Positions 19,923 to 28,820 are shown, counted from the stretch's first letter. The stretch is 64,000 nucleotides of DNA from Streptomyces sp. TSRI0281 (GCF_001905125.1 NZ_LWLE01000014.1:78485-142484), one strand, 5' to 3'. Translations and numbers: made by a program. The notes: a model not told the origin generated them from the sequence alone.

Positions 19923-20711
19923 ATGGGGGTCTCCGAGAAGACGCGCAAGATCGTGTGGGCTGAAGCCGGCGGGAGGTGTGCAATCTGCCGTGGGGAGGTG
20001 ATCACCCCAGGGACGGACTGTGATGATCCGTCGGTCTTCGGCGAGGAGGCACACATCGTGGCTCGTTCCAAAGGCGGCCCGAGGGCGGAGGACCTGGACG
20101 ACGCCTCCAGGGACAGCCATACCAATCTGCTGCTGCTGTGCAGTAGGCACCACAAGCAGATAGATGACCAACCCACCCATTTCACGGTTGAGCGACTCCG
20201 GGAGATCAAGGAGCGGCATGCCGCTTGGGTCCGGCGCTCACTGGACGACACCGCCTCAGGCGGCGTGAGGCTCGTTCCCGACCCGGCTTTCCCTCAGCCC
20301 AGGGCGTTGGCGCTGATCACGCGGGGCAACCCTCTATGGAACATGATCAAGGCGAGTCTGGCGTTCGAGTACGCCCTGCCGGACGATCTTCCTGACGACG
20401 AAGAGTCGTTGATCGTGGAGTTCCTGGACCTGCTCCGGGACTACCTCGACATCGCCCCGGAGCTTCACAGTGTGCGCGACAACCGAGACGCGGAGAAGAC
20501 ACTTGAGGGTTACGTCCGCGAGCTTGCCGAACAGGATTTCCTCGTGGGCGCCTACGTACGTCACCTGATCTACGTTGATGGTCGTGGCGATCCCCTGGCA
20601 TGGCCCATGCTCCGGGTCGAGGTTCTGCCCACGTCAGTCGCCGTCGTCACGGATCAGGCCGGTCGGCCCTACACCACCGAGCAAGGCGAAGAGCAGCCCG
20701 CCGAAAGGTAG
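19923..20711 (+). CDS. HNH endonuclease domain protein at the left end of the element
   Basis: The 262-residue protein starts at ATG 19923 (MGVSEKTRKIV); longer readings would run through the tRNA. The first 90 residues form an HNH module: GGRCAICRGEV (C-x2-C), EEAHIVARSKGG, and HTNLLLLCSRHHKQID. The remaining 170 residues are unfamiliar and rich in acidic residues. It lies between attL and the integrase and points toward it, a place where site-specific elements often carry cargo. A defence or maintenance role is only inferred. Confidence 0.82.
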   Translation: MGVSEKTRKIVWAEAGGRCAICRGEVITPGTDCDDPSVFGEEAHIVARSKGGPRAEDLDDASRDSHTNLLLLCSRHHKQIDDQPTHFTVERLREIKERHAAWVRRSLDDTASGGVRLVPDPAFPQPRALALITRGNPLWNMIKASLAFEYALPDDLPDDEESLIVEFLDLLRDYLDIAPELHSVRDNRDAEKTLEGYVRELAEQDFLVGAYVRHLIYVDGRGDPLAWPMLRVEVLPTSVAVVTDQAGRPYTTEQGEEQPAER

Positions 20712-20744
20712 GACTCCGGGGGGGGTGTCTACAGCCAGCTCGAA

Positions 20745-20782
20745 GGGGCCGGCCCGAACTCAGATGCGTTCGGGCCGACCCC
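20745..20782. terminator. Hairpin between the convergent HNH and integrase genes
   Basis: GGCCCGAAC at 20751-20759 pairs with GTTCGGGCC at 20768-20776, and the flanking GGGG and CCCC extend the stem with a mismatch. It can terminate both converging genes. Confidence 0.75.
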
Positions 20783-20806
20783 TAGCCCGGCTGAGACCAG
20801 GGCCGG

Positions 20807-22042
20807 TCAAGCGACAGGCGGCTCCTCAGGCAGCGGCCAAAGGAGCCCGCCGATCTTGTCGGCGGTGTCCGTGAGCACCCGGTTGGTGAGGTGCTGGTAG
20901 CGGCGGCGCATCCGGGCGGACTTGCCGGGCTCCCAGCCCATGATCGCGTCAACGACCGTGTCGGGAACGCCAAGGATCAGCAGGACGGTCGCGGCCGTGT
21001 GGCGGGCGTCGTGGAGGCGGCCCGCGCGCAGACCGGCCGCCTTGAGGAGGTCCTTCCACTCGTGGTGGTCGGTGTTCGGGTTGAGGGGCTCGCCGGTCGT
21101 GGAGGCGAAGACGTACCCCTTCTCCGTCCAGAGGTCGCCGGCCAGTCGGCGGTCTCGCTCCTGCGTACGTCGGTGTCGAAGCAGAAGCTGCACCAAGGGC
21201 TCGGGAATACCGATGGGCCGACGTCCGGCGCGAGACTTGGTGTCCTTCGTCTCACGGCGGATGTTGACCTTCTGAGGGCAGTAACCGGGCTTGCGCCCGC
21301 AGCGGTTGCCGCAGCCGTGCTCGTACCGGGGCCGTAGCCGGTTGCGGTGGACCGTCATGACCCGCAGTTCGAAGTCAATGTCCGTCCACTTGAGACCGAG
21401 GACCTCACCCTGACGCAGCCCCATGGCAAGAGATACGACCCAGCGCGCCAGGTGCCGAGTCTTGTTGGCCAGGTCCAGAAGCTTGTGCACTTCCTCGACC
21501 GTGTAGGGCTCGACCTCTTCCTCTTCCAGTCGCGGCGCCTTGGCGACGGAGGCGGGGTTGACGGTGAGGCGGCCTCGGCGCACTGCTTCGTTCAGAGCCA
21601 TGCGCACGGTCCGGTGGACCTGGTGCGCGGTGCCGGCGGCGCTGCCAGCCTTCTGCATCTTGGCGTAGAAGCGCTCCAAGTGCTCGGGCTCCAGCTTGGG
21701 CAGGCGGTGCGCGCCGAGGCCGGGGATGAGGTGGTGGTAGACGGCGACGCGGTAGCCGTCGATGGTGTTCTCGCCCACGTGTGGTGCGGCGATGTTCTCG
21801 ACCCAATGGGTCAGCCAGGTCGTGACGGTCCAGGTCTGCCCGGCCTTGCCGACGGTGCCGGAGTCGCGTTTGCGTTCCAGTTCGCGGACCGCCTTGGTGG
21901 CGTCGGCGCGGGTCTTGCGCTTGACGTGGCGCCGGTCGGGCTTGCCGTCGTCCTTGACGCCGACGGTCACGTAGCCGTGCCACTTGCCGTCCTTGCCGAG
22001 GAAGATCGAGGAGGCACCGTTGGGCTGGCGCGTTTTGGCCAT
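20807..22042 (-). CDS. int: Tyrosine recombinase / site-specific integrase
   Basis: This 411-residue phage-type integrase has an N-terminal AP2-like arm-binding region (FLGKDGKWHGYVTVGVKDDG), a SAM-like core-binding domain near residues 65-165, and a catalytic domain. Catalytic residues visible are Arg in SLAMGLRQGEVLGL (about 208), His and Arg in HDARHTAATVLL (about 345), the late Trp in IMGWEP, and the nucleophile Tyr in RMRRRYQHL (about 383). It sits about 1 kb inside attL and faces tRNA-Ser, and the excisionase gene lies 11 bp upstream of its start. It presumably recombines at the repeated tRNA-Ser 3' end. Confidence 0.96.
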   Translation of the reverse strand: MAKTRQPNGASSIFLGKDGKWHGYVTVGVKDDGKPDRRHVKRKTRADATKAVRELERKRDSGTVGKAGQTWTVTTWLTHWVENIAAPHVGENTIDGYRVAVYHHLIPGLGAHRLPKLEPEHLERFYAKMQKAGSAAGTAHQVHRTVRMALNEAVRRGRLTVNPASVAKAPRLEEEEVEPYTVEEVHKLLDLANKTRHLARWVVSLAMGLRQGEVLGLKWTDIDFELRVMTVHRNRLRPRYEHGCGNRCGRKPGYCPQKVNIRRETKDTKSRAGRRPIGIPEPLVQLLLRHRRTQERDRRLAGDLWTEKGYVFASTTGEPLNPNTDHHEWKDLLKAAGLRAGRLHDARHTAATVLLILGVPDTVVDAIMGWEPGKSARMRRRYQHLTNRVLTDTADKIGGLLWPLPEEPPVA

Positions 22043-22053
22043 GTCCGCCCCCT

Positions 22054-22359
22054 TCAGGCCGCGTGGGCGGCGGCCGGGGCGGCTGCCTGGGAGCGGTCAG
22101 CCAGATAAGTGGCCAGGGCCTCGACCGGCACTCGGCGCAGGCGGCCTATGAGGACGGAGCCGACCTCGCCGGAGGCAATGAGTGCGTACATGGTGGTGCG
22201 GCCGACGCCGAGGCGGCGGGCGGCCTCCTCGACGGTAAGCGCGACGAGGGGCGCGTCAGAGGTGAGTGCCGTGTGTTCCAGCACGAGTGTGCGGAGCCGC
22301 TGCTCGGGGACCCCGAGCGCGTCGGCGATAAGGGTGAGCGGGGGCGGAGCGGTGGGCAT
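22054..22359 (-). CDS. xis: Excisionase-like helix-turn-helix protein
   Basis: The 101-residue protein starts at ATG 22359 with AAAGG 9 bp upstream. It contains a MerR/excisionase-type HTH: LTVEEAARRLGVGRTTMYALIASGEVGSVLIGRLRRVPVEAL, so it is a classical DNA-bending Xis of actinobacterial integrative elements. It ends 11 bp before the integrase start, so the two are likely one transcript. It should direct excision at the att sites. Confidence 0.85.
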   Translation of the reverse strand: MPTAPPPLTLIADALGVPEQRLRTLVLEHTALTSDAPLVALTVEEAARRLGVGRTTMYALIASGEVGSVLIGRLRRVPVEALATYLADRSQAAAPAAAHAA

Positions 22360-22535
22360 GAGGGATCGCCTTTCGGCGGTCACGGGGCAACGTGACTGCT
22401 GGACTGTCCGGGATGGGCGGTGGGCTTAGATCGGTGTCCGCGTTGGTGACCCTCGGTGTTCGTAGCACCGAGGGCCTGCGGTGGATGGGCTTCGAAAGCC
22501 GTGTTCAGGCGCCGGGAAAGATCTCCGCCGAACGG

Positions 22536-23039
22536 TTACTCGTCGGCGGAACCGCTGCGGAGCGGATCCTCGGGTGAGTTCGGAGCCGGGTAGAAGGAGA
22601 GGCTCCCCGGGTCGGGCTCGATGCCGAGGCGCTCGGCGATCTCGTCGTATCGGGCCTCGGCCGCCTCAAGTCTGGCCTTCGCGGCGTCGGCGAGGTCTTG
22701 GGCGACTTGGTGCTCCTGTTCGGCCTTCTGAATGTCGAAGGCCGCCTCCTGCAACTCCCAGTGAGGATCGTCGCGGCTCGCGACGGCTTCGAGCAGGAAG
22801 TTGCCAGCAGGGACGCCGAGAGCCTTGGCGAAGCCGAGGGCCTCGTTGAAACTGATGCTCCGGGCACCATTCTCGATCTTGGCGATCTGGGTCTGGTGCA
22901 TCTTGAAGCCTAGGCGACGCATGCGCTCTGCCATGTCCTCCTGGGACAGGCGGGCCGTCATCCGCAGGACCTTCAGGTTGTGCGCCACCAGGGCTTCGCC
23001 CTCCGGCGGAGCCCAGCGCTGCGGCTTGGCATCGTCCAC
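22536..23039 (-). CDS. XRE-family transcriptional regulator
   Basis: I start the gene at GTG 23039 (MDDAKPQRW, 167 residues) because GGGAGGTGAAAG lies just upstream. An XRE HTH spans residues about 18-75 (NLKVLRMTARLSQEDMAER..HQTQIAKIENGARSI). A long helical, probably coiled-coil segment follows (EQEHQVAQDLADAAKARLEAAEARYDEIAERLG). It stands divergent to the DUF3631 gene across a region with several inverted repeats and is the likely switch regulator of the element. Confidence 0.88.
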   Translation of the reverse strand: MDDAKPQRWAPPEGEALVAHNLKVLRMTARLSQEDMAERMRRLGFKMHQTQIAKIENGARSISFNEALGFAKALGVPAGNFLLEAVASRDDPHWELQEAAFDIQKAEQEHQVAQDLADAAKARLEAAEARYDEIAERLGIEPDPGSLSFYPAPNSPEDPLRSGSADE

Positions 23040-23427
23040 TTCTTTCACCTCCCTCCTCTTCTCGACAAACGGAGGTCGCCACGCCTCCACCCTTAAACCC
23101 TACCAGCATGGATACCCCAACCCGCAAGGGAATACATGTAAATGTGACACACGTCACCATGCGCCTGAACAGCAATCATGCCGGAAGGGATTAGCTTTCC
23201 AATGCCCTGAACGCTTGACTTGAGGCGGACACTCGTGCACACTTATGCCATAGGGGCATCCGCCAACGAACCGCCAGGAGGTTTAACCGCGTAGGTGCCC
23301 CGAGGAACGCGAAAACCCCCGGCGCTACGAACACCGGGGGCTGCAGGAAACCTCGCCACCGCCCATCCCAGGACAGTCGACCGCGGCGGACCGGGTTGCC
23401 CCCCGGAGCCGCCGAGTGAGGATCTCC
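23040..23427. promoter_or_regulatory. Divergent regulatory region between XRE regulator and DUF3631 gene
   Basis: The 388-bp gap is AT-richer than its flanks. It holds the inverted repeats GTGAC-ACAC-GTCAC (23144-23157) and ATGCC-ATAGG-GGCAT (23245-23259). A possible -35 box TTGACT lies at 23215-23220, an AGGAGG at 23276-23281, and a CCCCCGG/CCGGGGG hairpin at 23316-23340. The hairpin falls inside a short open frame whose TGA overlaps the GTG at 23416, so a translated leader is possible. The repeats are candidate XRE operators. Confidence 0.55.
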
Positions 23428-24618
23428 GTGAACGAGAGTACCGCCCCCGCCGCCCCTGCGGCACCCCGTCCGAGCGGCACCCCATCACCGCACCGTGGCC
23501 AGCCGGACGCCGCCGCGCCACTGGACGAGCTGCGCACCGCCTTGGCCCGATTCGTGGTCCTCCCGAGCGAGCAGGCACTGGACGCAACCGTGCTGTGGAT
23601 CGCGGCCACCCACCTCCAGCAGGTGTGGCAGCACGCCCCGCGTCTCGCTGTGGTCGGCCCGGCGAAGCGGTGCGGCAAGTCCCGCCTGCTCGATCTGCTC
23701 ACCGAGACGGTCCACAAGCCCGTGATCACCGTGAATTCCACGGCAGCGGCCATCTTCCGCTCGATCTCGGACGAGCCGCCGACCCTCCTCGTGGACGAAG
23801 CCGACACCATCTTCGGCAGCCCCAAGGTCGCCGAGAAGAACGAGGAGATGCGCGGCCTGCTCAATGCCGGGCACCAGCGCGGCCGACCGGTACTGCGGGT
23901 CGTCGGCAAGGAGCACACGCCCCACTCCTTCGCGACCTTCGCCATGGCAGCGCTCGCCGGCATCGGCGACCTGCCCGACACGATCATGGACCGGTCCGTC
24001 GTGATCCGGATGAGGCGCCGCGCGGAGGGCGAGCAGGTGAGCCCGTACCGCACACGCCGCGACAGCCCCGCCCTGCGCTCCCTGCGGGCTCACCTGGCGC
24101 GCTGGACCGCCTCAGTGGCCGAACAGGCCCTCCACCTGGAGCCAAAAATGCCGGTCGAGGACCGGGCAGCCGACACATGGGAGCCTTTGGTGATCGTCGC
24201 GGACCTCGCGGGCGGCACCTGGCCCGAGCGCGCCCGCACCGCGTGCGAACAGATGGTCACCGCCGAGGCCCAGGCCGAGGAGGACAACCCCTCCAACGCC
24301 CGGATCCTCGCCGATATCCGCCGCGCCTTCGCCGCCGCAGGTGACCCCGAGAGCGTGTCCACCGACGCCCTGCTCTACCGCCTCAACTCCGAACCCGAAG
24401 CTCCGTGGGCCGAAGCCGGACGCGGTGGCCTGAGCCCGCGCGCCCTGGCCGGGCTGCTGCGGGAGTACGGCATCCGCTCCGGCAACGTCCGCATGCCCGA
24501 CGGCAACCAACTCAAGGGCTATACGCGGACGAAGTTCACCGACGCCTGGAAGCGCTACTGCCCCACCGTCCACCCCGAGATCGGCTCGGACGGCAACAGA
24601 GACACACCGACCAAGTGA
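23428..24618 (+). CDS. DUF3631-domain P-loop ATPase of the mobile element
   Basis: The 396-residue protein, starting at GTG 23428 (GAGGA 5 bp upstream), has Walker A VVGPAKRCGKSRLLDLL and a Walker B-like LLVDEADTIFG, then TIMDRSVVIRMRRR in the position of an arginine finger. The C-terminal part (LAGLLREYGIRSGNVRMPDG..GYTRTKFTDAWKRYC) is the DUF3631 winged-helix tail that recurs in plasmid and phage replication proteins, often fused to primases. It is the first gene of the rightward module before the DUF2637, MobC and relaxase genes, and may support replication or processing of the excised element. Confidence 0.85.
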   Translation: MNESTAPAAPAAPRPSGTPSPHRGQPDAAAPLDELRTALARFVVLPSEQALDATVLWIAATHLQQVWQHAPRLAVVGPAKRCGKSRLLDLLTETVHKPVITVNSTAAAIFRSISDEPPTLLVDEADTIFGSPKVAEKNEEMRGLLNAGHQRGRPVLRVVGKEHTPHSFATFAMAALAGIGDLPDTIMDRSVVIRMRRRAEGEQVSPYRTRRDSPALRSLRAHLARWTASVAEQALHLEPKMPVEDRAADTWEPLVIVADLAGGTWPERARTACEQMVTAEAQAEEDNPSNARILADIRRAFAAAGDPESVSTDALLYRLNSEPEAPWAEAGRGGLSPRALAGLLREYGIRSGNVRMPDGNQLKGYTRTKFTDAWKRYCPTVHPEIGSDGNRDTPTK

Positions 24619-25043
24619 CCTTCACGGGTGCCGTCGACAGCTCGTCGACGGCACCCGCACCGGGCCGACCGCCGTGAAGCGCCGGCCTGCCATCGCGCGT
24701 CCTGCGGGCGGCCCCGCCCATATCCGTCTTCGTGGCGTCCTTGCCGTCCAAGCCAGGTAAACGCAGGTCAAAGGCGGTCTCGCCAAGACGGCACAGCGTC
24801 CCAAGACGGATGGCCATCCGTCTTGGGACTCGAAGCGACAACACGGCACTACCGGTGCGCCCGCCCACCGACGTGTCCGCCTGCCGATCGTGACCACTCG
24901 GAGGGACACGTCGCGCACGGCGCTGAGACCTCATGCCACCGGCTGCCGTACTGCCTCCGACCTGCTGCTTCAACGGCAAGACGGCCAAGACGGATCACCA
25001 CGCACCACCTTTCACACCATGCCCCGAGGGGAACCCCACGCCC
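24619..25043. repeat. Iteron-like CAAGACGGAT repeats with a perfect 32-bp palindrome
   Basis: This non-coding gap carries AAGACGG repeats in both orientations: ATCCGTCTT 24722-24730, CCAAGACGG 24783-24791, the palindrome at 24798-24829 (arms GTCCCAAGACGGATGG and its complement), GCAAGACGG 24976-24984 and CCAAGACGGAT 24985-24995. Such an array between a putative replication ATPase and the mobilization genes could be a replication origin or an operator cluster. An RBS-like AGGGGA lies before the ATG at 25044. Confidence 0.65.
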
Positions 25044-26006
25044 ATGCCCGACTCCGCCATACCCACCGCACCGGCCAGCCGTCACCGCGCCACGTGGTGG
25101 GACCGGCTCGCCATCATCCTGCTCGGCATCGCCGGATGCGCTCTCTCCTACGACGCGCTGCGACAGATGGCCACGGCCGTGCACATCCGCGACCAACTGG
25201 CCTACCTCTTCCCTGTAGTAATCGACGGCTTCATCGCTTACGGCGTCCGCGCCCTGCTGGTCCTGCGCGAAGCGCCGATGCCCGCACGGCTGTATGCGTG
25301 GACACTGTTCAGCACGGCGACCGCCGCCAGCATCTGGGCCAACGGTCTGCACGCCCTCGCCCTGAACAGGCCCGGCGCAGTCACCCTCCGCCTGGGCGAC
25401 GGCACCGTCACGGTGCTATCTGCCATCGCACCGCTCGCCCTTGCCGGAGCGACCCACCTGCACATCCTGATCACCCGCTACGGCGGTACCTCCACGGTCC
25501 GAACGTCGGTGGACGCAAACACCCTTGAGTATCAGGACGGTACGCAACCGGCACCGGAGCGACCGGCCGGGGTTCCGTACACCGCCCGCGCAGACCTTCC
25601 CACGGCAGCTCGGCCCAGGCAGCAGCAGTCCACTCGCATGGCCACGGAGACCGCCCCCTTGTCCGCGGCCGACGAAAGCTCGTCCGAAACCGGATACGAC
25701 GAGGATGACGATCGGGACGAAGCCGACGACGAACTCGGACGGGGACGAGAAGCCACAGGCCAGAGCTCCCGGGGGGATTCCGGTCACCCTCCGGCGACGA
25801 GCCTTGGCGGACGTCCCGCGATGGCTTCCATCACCGAACTGGCACGCGTCATCAGCGCCGCTCATCCAGGGAGTTCCGGACTGACCCGCGACAGCGCCCG
25901 TAAGGCAATCACCGAAGCCGGACTCGGCGCCGGCACCGGTCGGCTCGCCGAAGCGATGGCGCTGGTACGGGACAGTGCCGACGCCCGTCCGCACCCGGAC
26001 AGCTGA
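25044..26006 (+). CDS. DUF2637 family membrane protein of conjugative elements
   Basis: The 320-residue protein starts at ATG 25044 (MPDSAIPTAP). Four hydrophobic segments fill residues 18-160 (LAIILLGIAGCALSYDAL, YLFPVVIDGFIAYGVRALL and later ones), matching DUF2637, a family often annotated as SpdB-like in actinobacterial mobile elements. A long acidic, disordered stretch follows (EDDDRDEADDELGRG). The C-terminal part (LARVISAAHPGSSGLTRDSARKAITEAG) looks like a small DNA-binding or winged-helix domain. A role in intramycelial spread is inferred from genomic context only. Confidence 0.75.
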   Translation: MPDSAIPTAPASRHRATWWDRLAIILLGIAGCALSYDALRQMATAVHIRDQLAYLFPVVIDGFIAYGVRALLVLREAPMPARLYAWTLFSTATAASIWANGLHALALNRPGAVTLRLGDGTVTVLSAIAPLALAGATHLHILITRYGGTSTVRTSVDANTLEYQDGTQPAPERPAGVPYTARADLPTAARPRQQQSTRMATETAPLSAADESSSETGYDEDDDRDEADDELGRGREATGQSSRGDSGHPPATSLGGRPAMASITELARVISAAHPGSSGLTRDSARKAITEAGLGAGTGRLAEAMALVRDSADARPHPDS

Positions 26007-26164
26007 CCGGCATCGCAGGGCGCTGCCCGGGTCCGAACCGATTCCGGACAGCGCCTGCTTCCCGGTCCACTACACGAGGTGTCCGGCCGGGCCAAGCCGT
26101 CGAGTCCCCGGACACTCGCCCGAGCCACCCCAGACCACACTCAGAGAGGACCCTCCAGACTCCC

Positions 26165-27022
26165 GTGCGCCGCAATCCGTTCTCCCGCAAGGTCACGTCC
26201 TCCCAATCCTCGCCGCCCCGTAGTCTCCACTCAGCGCACCCGCCCACGTCCGACCAAGGCTTTGACGGAGACGCCCTCCACCGGACAGCGGAGCGAGCTG
26301 GGGCGAAGTCCACATCGCCTGGGGGCGATGCAGACTTCGCGCTCGGATCCGCCCCAGCGGGGGCGGATCCGGTCCCGGCCCGAGGGGCCGGGACCGAGGA
26401 TGGCAAGGAGGCCGAGCGCGGCCTCCACCAGGACAAGCAGCCGCTCGCCGAGCCGAGCGAGCCAACCGCCGACCCTGCCGTACGTCAAGCGCCGACCGTG
26501 AACGCCGACGTGTTCATGCAGCACGGTATCGCCGCCAACGATGTCCCTGACCCTGTTCATGCCGACATCGCGCCCGGCGCCGAGCGCCGCCGGCACCTGA
26601 GTGAGATGCTCTACCGGCCCCGCTCCGGGACCAAGCGCACTCTGCAACTGACCTGCTCGGCCGAACCGGCGGAGCGTACGTTCATCGACCTCGCCGCCCG
26701 TAAGGCGAAGCGTTCCCGTTCGGCCTACCTCATGGACTGCGCCCTCACCTTCGCCCATGCCTACCTGTCCGATCGCCGTCCTGAAGGCGTCGCTCCGCTC
26801 CCGTCTCCGCAGGCCACCCAGGACCTGATGGTTCTGTTCGGCAAGCTGGTCAGGGAATTCGGACGCGTGGGAAACAACCTCAATCAGCTCGTCCGCACCG
26901 TCCACCAGGGCGAGCTACCCGACCGAGCCGAAGACACCCTCAGCGAGTTGCACCAGGTCGCCCAACGCGCTCGCCTGCTGCTGGACCAAGCCCTCGCCAG
27001 GGGTGGTCGCCGTGGTGCCTGA
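26165..27022 (+). CDS. mobC: MobC-like relaxosome accessory protein
   Basis: The C-terminal half carries the MobC signature: a ribbon-helix-helix-like part (KRTLQLTCSAEPAERTFIDL..KRSRSAYLMDCAL) and FGRVGNNLNQLVRTVHQGELP, which is highly typical of MobC. It overlaps the relaxase gene by 20 bp, the standard mob arrangement. The start is uncertain. The GTG at 26165 gives 285 residues, but its first 115 residues are low-complexity and span a row of three hairpins that looks like oriT, so the true start may be as late as ATG 26516 or 26606. The protein would help the relaxase melt or nick oriT. Confidence 0.82.
   Translation: MRRNPFSRKVTSSQSSPPRSLHSAHPPTSDQGFDGDALHRTAERAGAKSTSPGGDADFALGSAPAGADPVPARGAGTEDGKEAERGLHQDKQPLAEPSEPTADPAVRQAPTVNADVFMQHGIAANDVPDPVHADIAPGAERRRHLSEMLYRPRSGTKRTLQLTCSAEPAERTFIDLAARKAKRSRSAYLMDCALTFAHAYLSDRRPEGVAPLPSPQATQDLMVLFGKLVREFGRVGNNLNQLVRTVHQGELPDRAEDTLSELHQVAQRARLLLDQALARGGRRGA
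26303..26395. other. Three consecutive hairpins, candidate oriT
   Basis: Hairpin 1 (26303-26340) pairs GCGAAGTC with GACTTCGC and CATCGCC with GGCGATG. Hairpin 2 (26345-26370) pairs GGATCCGCCCC with GGGGCGGATCC. Hairpin 3 (26371-26395) pairs GGTCCCGGCCC with GGGCCGGGACC. They lie immediately upstream of the conserved MobC domain and relaxase, where oriT is usually found. No nick-site consensus was recognised. Confidence 0.45.
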
Positions 27023-28778
27023 CGTCTCCACGGGTGACCGCAGCCGTGGCCTCCTGTCCTACCTCTTCGGCCCCGGCCGCCGTAACGAGCACACCGACCC
27101 GCACATCGTCGCCGCGTTCGCGATGCCCGGCATCAACGATCCCGGCCGTGTTCCCCTCGACCAGCACCACGGAGCCCTCAGCGAGCTGGCCGACTACCTC
27201 GACCAACCCGTGAAGCTGCGCGAACAGCGGCTGGGAAAGGAGGTGCCACAGCACGTATGGCACTGCCCCGTCCGTACCGCGCCTGGCGACCGTTACCTCA
27301 CCGACGAAGAGTGGGCAGAGGTCGCCCGCCGCATCGTCCACTCCACGGGGATCGCCGAACACGGCGACGACGCCGCGTGCAGGTGGATCGCTGTACGGCA
27401 CGCCGAGGACCACATTCACATCATGGCGACCAGCGTCCGCGAAGACGGCCGTCGCCCCCGCAACAAGGGAGACGGCCGACGGGCCCAGGCCGAATGCCGC
27501 AGGATCGAGACCGAGCTCGGTCTACGTCGGTTGAAGCCCGGAGACGCGACCGCGCCGAAGACGCCGTCCGGGCCGGAAGTCGCCAAGGCCGAACGACAGG
27601 GCCGCAAGAACACAGCCCGGGTCTGGCTTCGCGAGCACGCCTACGCCGCCGCGGCGGCAGCGCGTGACGAGGACGAGTTCTTCGCCGTACTGACGTCTCT
27701 CGGGATCAAGGTCCGCCCCCGTCTCGGTCCCGTCACCGGGGAGATAACCGGCTACAGCCTCGCCACCGCTGACGACACCGATATCAAGGGCGAGCTCATC
27801 TTCTACAGCGGCTCCGCACTCGCTCCGGACCTGTCCCTGAACCGGCTTCGTGAGCGCTTCGGCCTGGCCGATGGCAAGGCTGCCGGGCAGGCCACGGCGT
27901 TGCACACGAGCCGTGCGGACGCAGGCGCCTCCTGGCGGCAAGCCGATGGGGAGCTGCGCGCCGCCTACACGCTCGTCACCAGGACCAGTGGAACGGCAGG
28001 AAAAAAGGCCGACGCCGAAGTGCAGGCTCAGGCTGCGGCATTTGCCGAGCTGTTGCACAACACCGCAGTCTCTGCGCCGCGCCAGCTCCGGGCAGAAATA
28101 CAAGCGGCAGCCATCACCTTCAACCGCGCCAACCGCTCCGCCATCCGAGCCGACCATCGGGCCGCCGACGCCCTACGTCAGGCCGGAAGGACGCTGCTGT
28201 CCTCGCCCACCGGCGGGGACGGCGACTTCGTCGCCGCAGCGCTCACCTCTGCCGTATTCCTGCTCATCGCCCTCAGCGAGTGGCACGCCCAGCGCGGTCA
28301 CGCGCAGCAGGCGGCAGCGGCCCAGCAGTCCCTCGTCCACCTTCGAGCCGCCCAACAGCACGCCGCCCGGCCGGCCCTCGCCCAGCTCGCCGCACGTGCC
28401 CCGAGTCCCCAGGCACAGGATCGGCTCGCCGCAGCCGTCCGAGCCACGATCCCCGAGCACGCGCATCGCATCCTCGCCGACCCGGCTTGGCCCGCGCTGT
28501 CCACCGCCCTCGCCCAAGCCGAGTCCGCCGGCACCCCGCCCCGCCAGACCTTGGCCGACCTGTCCGGGCAACGGGAACTCGACTCCGCGGACCGGCCAGC
28601 CGAAGTCCTGATCTGGCGCTTGCGGACCGTCACCGCCGAGCGAGTAAGCCAGCGGGCTCGGAGCGCGGCAAGCCGCAGTGCTCGCAGCACCCACCTGACG
28701 ACGAACAAGGACGCACCCACCGTTCCAGCCGTACAGCCGCAGCCAGCGGTCGCGAGTCGCCAGCGTCCAAGCCGCTGA
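27003..28778 (+). CDS. MobA/VirD2-type relaxase
   Basis: The 591-residue protein has the relaxase fold in its first 180 residues: GLLSYLFGPG, then the metal-binding His triad region RWIAVRHAEDHIHIMATSVR (HIHIM equals HxHxx) and RNKGDGRRAQAECRRIE. Tyr 20 (LLSYLF) or a nearby Tyr may be the nicking residue. The C-terminal 350 residues are Ala/Gln-rich and helical with no clear helicase domain. It overlaps mobC. The start is either GTG 27003 or GTG 27015 (MPDVSTGDRS). It would nick oriT and pilot single-stranded DNA, so transfer depends on a mating channel provided elsewhere. Confidence 0.9.
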   Translation: MVAVVPDVSTGDRSRGLLSYLFGPGRRNEHTDPHIVAAFAMPGINDPGRVPLDQHHGALSELADYLDQPVKLREQRLGKEVPQHVWHCPVRTAPGDRYLTDEEWAEVARRIVHSTGIAEHGDDAACRWIAVRHAEDHIHIMATSVREDGRRPRNKGDGRRAQAECRRIETELGLRRLKPGDATAPKTPSGPEVAKAERQGRKNTARVWLREHAYAAAAAARDEDEFFAVLTSLGIKVRPRLGPVTGEITGYSLATADDTDIKGELIFYSGSALAPDLSLNRLRERFGLADGKAAGQATALHTSRADAGASWRQADGELRAAYTLVTRTSGTAGKKADAEVQAQAAAFAELLHNTAVSAPRQLRAEIQAAAITFNRANRSAIRADHRAADALRQAGRTLLSSPTGGDGDFVAAALTSAVFLLIALSEWHAQRGHAQQAAAAQQSLVHLRAAQQHAARPALAQLAARAPSPQAQDRLAAAVRATIPEHAHRILADPAWPALSTALAQAESAGTPPRQTLADLSGQRELDSADRPAEVLIWRLRTVTAERVSQRARSAASRSARSTHLTTNKDAPTVPAVQPQPAVASRQRPSR

Positions 28779-28820
28779 TATCGCCCTTCCTCAGACTGGG
28801 AACTTGCTGCCGCGCTTCAG

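Noticed and set aside
25044..26006. TraB/FtsK-type transfer protein
   Set aside because: The protein has membrane segments but no Walker A or B motif; it fits DUF2637 instead.
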